This document shows, piece by piece, positions 14,772 through 15,587 of a stretch of DNA of 15,587 bases (position 1 is its first letter; each line of letters starts with the position of its first letter). Both the position numbers and the translations under genes were made by a program. Source of the DNA: CAZXCQ01 sp964639275 (GTDB taxonomy: Bacteria > Desulfobacterota > DSM-4660 > Desulfatiglandales > Desulfatiglandaceae); contig CAZXCQ010000150.1 in assembly GCA_964639275.1 (NCBI GenBank), positions 1 to 15,587 on the forward strand, in the 5' to 3' direction. A model generated the notes under the pieces. That model did no database searches, was not told where the DNA came from, and worked only from the letters and a program-made list of their open reading frames with translations.

Positions 14772-14949
14772 GTGGAACGGGTGATTCACGGGCGGCCGCT
14801 GGGGGATTCATTGCCAGCCAATGCCGTTCAGCCTTTCGCTTCAAGCTCGAGCCCGGCTACCGGGACTACTTCATGGGCTTTTGCTTTGCCAGGACACAGT
14901 AGTTTTTGGTTTTTTACTTTTTTTCATTTTGCACAAAGCGGAGGTCGCA

Positions 14950-14988
14950 GGCAAAGGGCTGAAGCGGGCGAAGCGCGAAAGCCCTGCC
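14950..14988. other. Hairpin in the right-hand non-coding region
   Basis: AGGGCT (14955-14960) pairs with AGCCCT (14980-14985). The stem can be extended by GGC (14950-14952) with GCC (14986-14988) after a two-base bulge. It is preceded by long T runs (14906-14935). Open frames across this stretch have low-complexity or scrambled composition and are not credible genes. Confidence 0.25.
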
Positions 14989-15060
14989 AGCGAGCCGGAG
15001 CGGCATGGTCGGTTAACGTTTCCCCCGTGCTTTAAAGGGAAAGAGATCCAATTGATATAA

Positions 15061-15587
15061 CACTGATTTCTCAACCTGACATATAGTTATGATAGCCACG
15101 AAGGTCAAAATTTCAGGGCGAAAAATTGTCGGAGCCGATTTGGATCAGCTAGCGTAGATTTGGAACCATATGTCAACGTTCCGGTGAACCGAAATCCTTG
15201 AGGTTTCCAAGAAATATCTTTCCATTTCTGATAGTTGACATCTGGAATCAGTATCGCAAAGCTCCGGGGTGACTCCAGCCCGAAGGATATCACAAGTTTT
15301 CTGATGTTGAGTTGTTTGGTATTGCGAAACCGTCATTTGGCGTGATGAAAAAATCAAAGGTATCCTCAAGGTGAAAGGCGTGAGATGTAGAAAAATAAGC
15401 TCGAATTCATCATATATCGAAAATGAAAAAATCCGTGCCCTACTTAGGGCTTGCGCAGAAATAACTTCACATTTTCGCATCCCATCTTCGGGTCATCTTC
15501 GGCCGCACCTCAATCGCAAGATCCTCGAAATAGTATTACATGACCTTCGGCGATTAAAATATTTGTTGCAATTGAGTGGAACTCTGT
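15061..15587. other. Right-end gene-free region, possible insertion-element edge
   Basis: No credible gene. Near the end lies GCCCT/AGGGC (15437-15450), a small hairpin, then TTGCGCAGAAATAA (15451-15464), then CATCTTCGG twice (15483-15491 and 15494-15502, an 11-base period). The stretch from about 15437 onward looks like the flank of an insertion sequence as found in many copies in anaerobic proteobacterial genomes. That impression comes from memory of such flanks and cannot be verified here, and no transposase is visible before the window ends. Confidence 0.25.

Noticed and set aside
14772..15060. Two overlapping plus-strand frames of 79-87 residues
   Set aside because: They are low-complexity or scrambled, cross T-runs and a hairpin, and have no ribosome site or family resemblance.

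Overview
The window looks like chromosome from an anaerobic bacterium, most likely a Desulfobacterota (deltaproteobacterial) lineage. This is inferred from gene content: a paired 2-hydroxyacyl-CoA dehydratase/benzoyl-CoA-reductase-like system behind an acyl-CoA ligase, a Tat-exported DUF362 protein, and a class III cyclase fused to TolB-like and TPR domains. No rRNA, tRNA, CRISPR array or complete transposase was recognised.

Layout. Positions 1-646 are AT-rich and probably non-coding. Positions 647-3135 (+) hold a relic of a nitroreductase N-terminus, then an apolipoprotein N-acyltransferase (Lnt) whose ATG directly follows the relic's stop codon, then a PlsC-like acyltransferase. The Lnt and acyltransferase sequences resemble Bacteroidota versions and may have arrived together. 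Positions 3423-4514 (+) encode a Tat-exported DUF362 protein. It converges on a minus-strand adenylate/guanylate cyclase-TolB-TPR protein (4703-6598), with a block of mutually exclusive inverted repeats between them.

Positions 6912-12146 (all minus) form a catabolic-looking block. In transcription order it has a mandelate-racemase-type enolase superfamily enzyme, an acyl-CoA synthetase with a good sigma70-type promoter of its own, and two overlapping subunits of the 2-hydroxyacyl-CoA dehydratase/BcrBC family. A reasonable reading is that an organic acid is epimerised or dehydrated, activated to its CoA thioester, then reductively or radically dehydrated. The substrate cannot be read from the sequence. 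No ATP-dependent activator (HgdC/BcrAD type) is present in the window, so it must be encoded elsewhere. An MFS transporter (13195-14421, +) is divergent from this block and may import the substrate.

The spaces around the transporter look decayed. They hold a C-terminal fragment of a MetE-like methionine synthase family protein (12487-12807, -), a 151-bp unit bounded by 13-bp perfect inverted repeats (12959-13109), a perfect tandem 10-bp repeat (14495-14514), a TetR-like helix-turn-helix remnant (14667-14771), and a gene-free right end that may be the edge of an insertion element.
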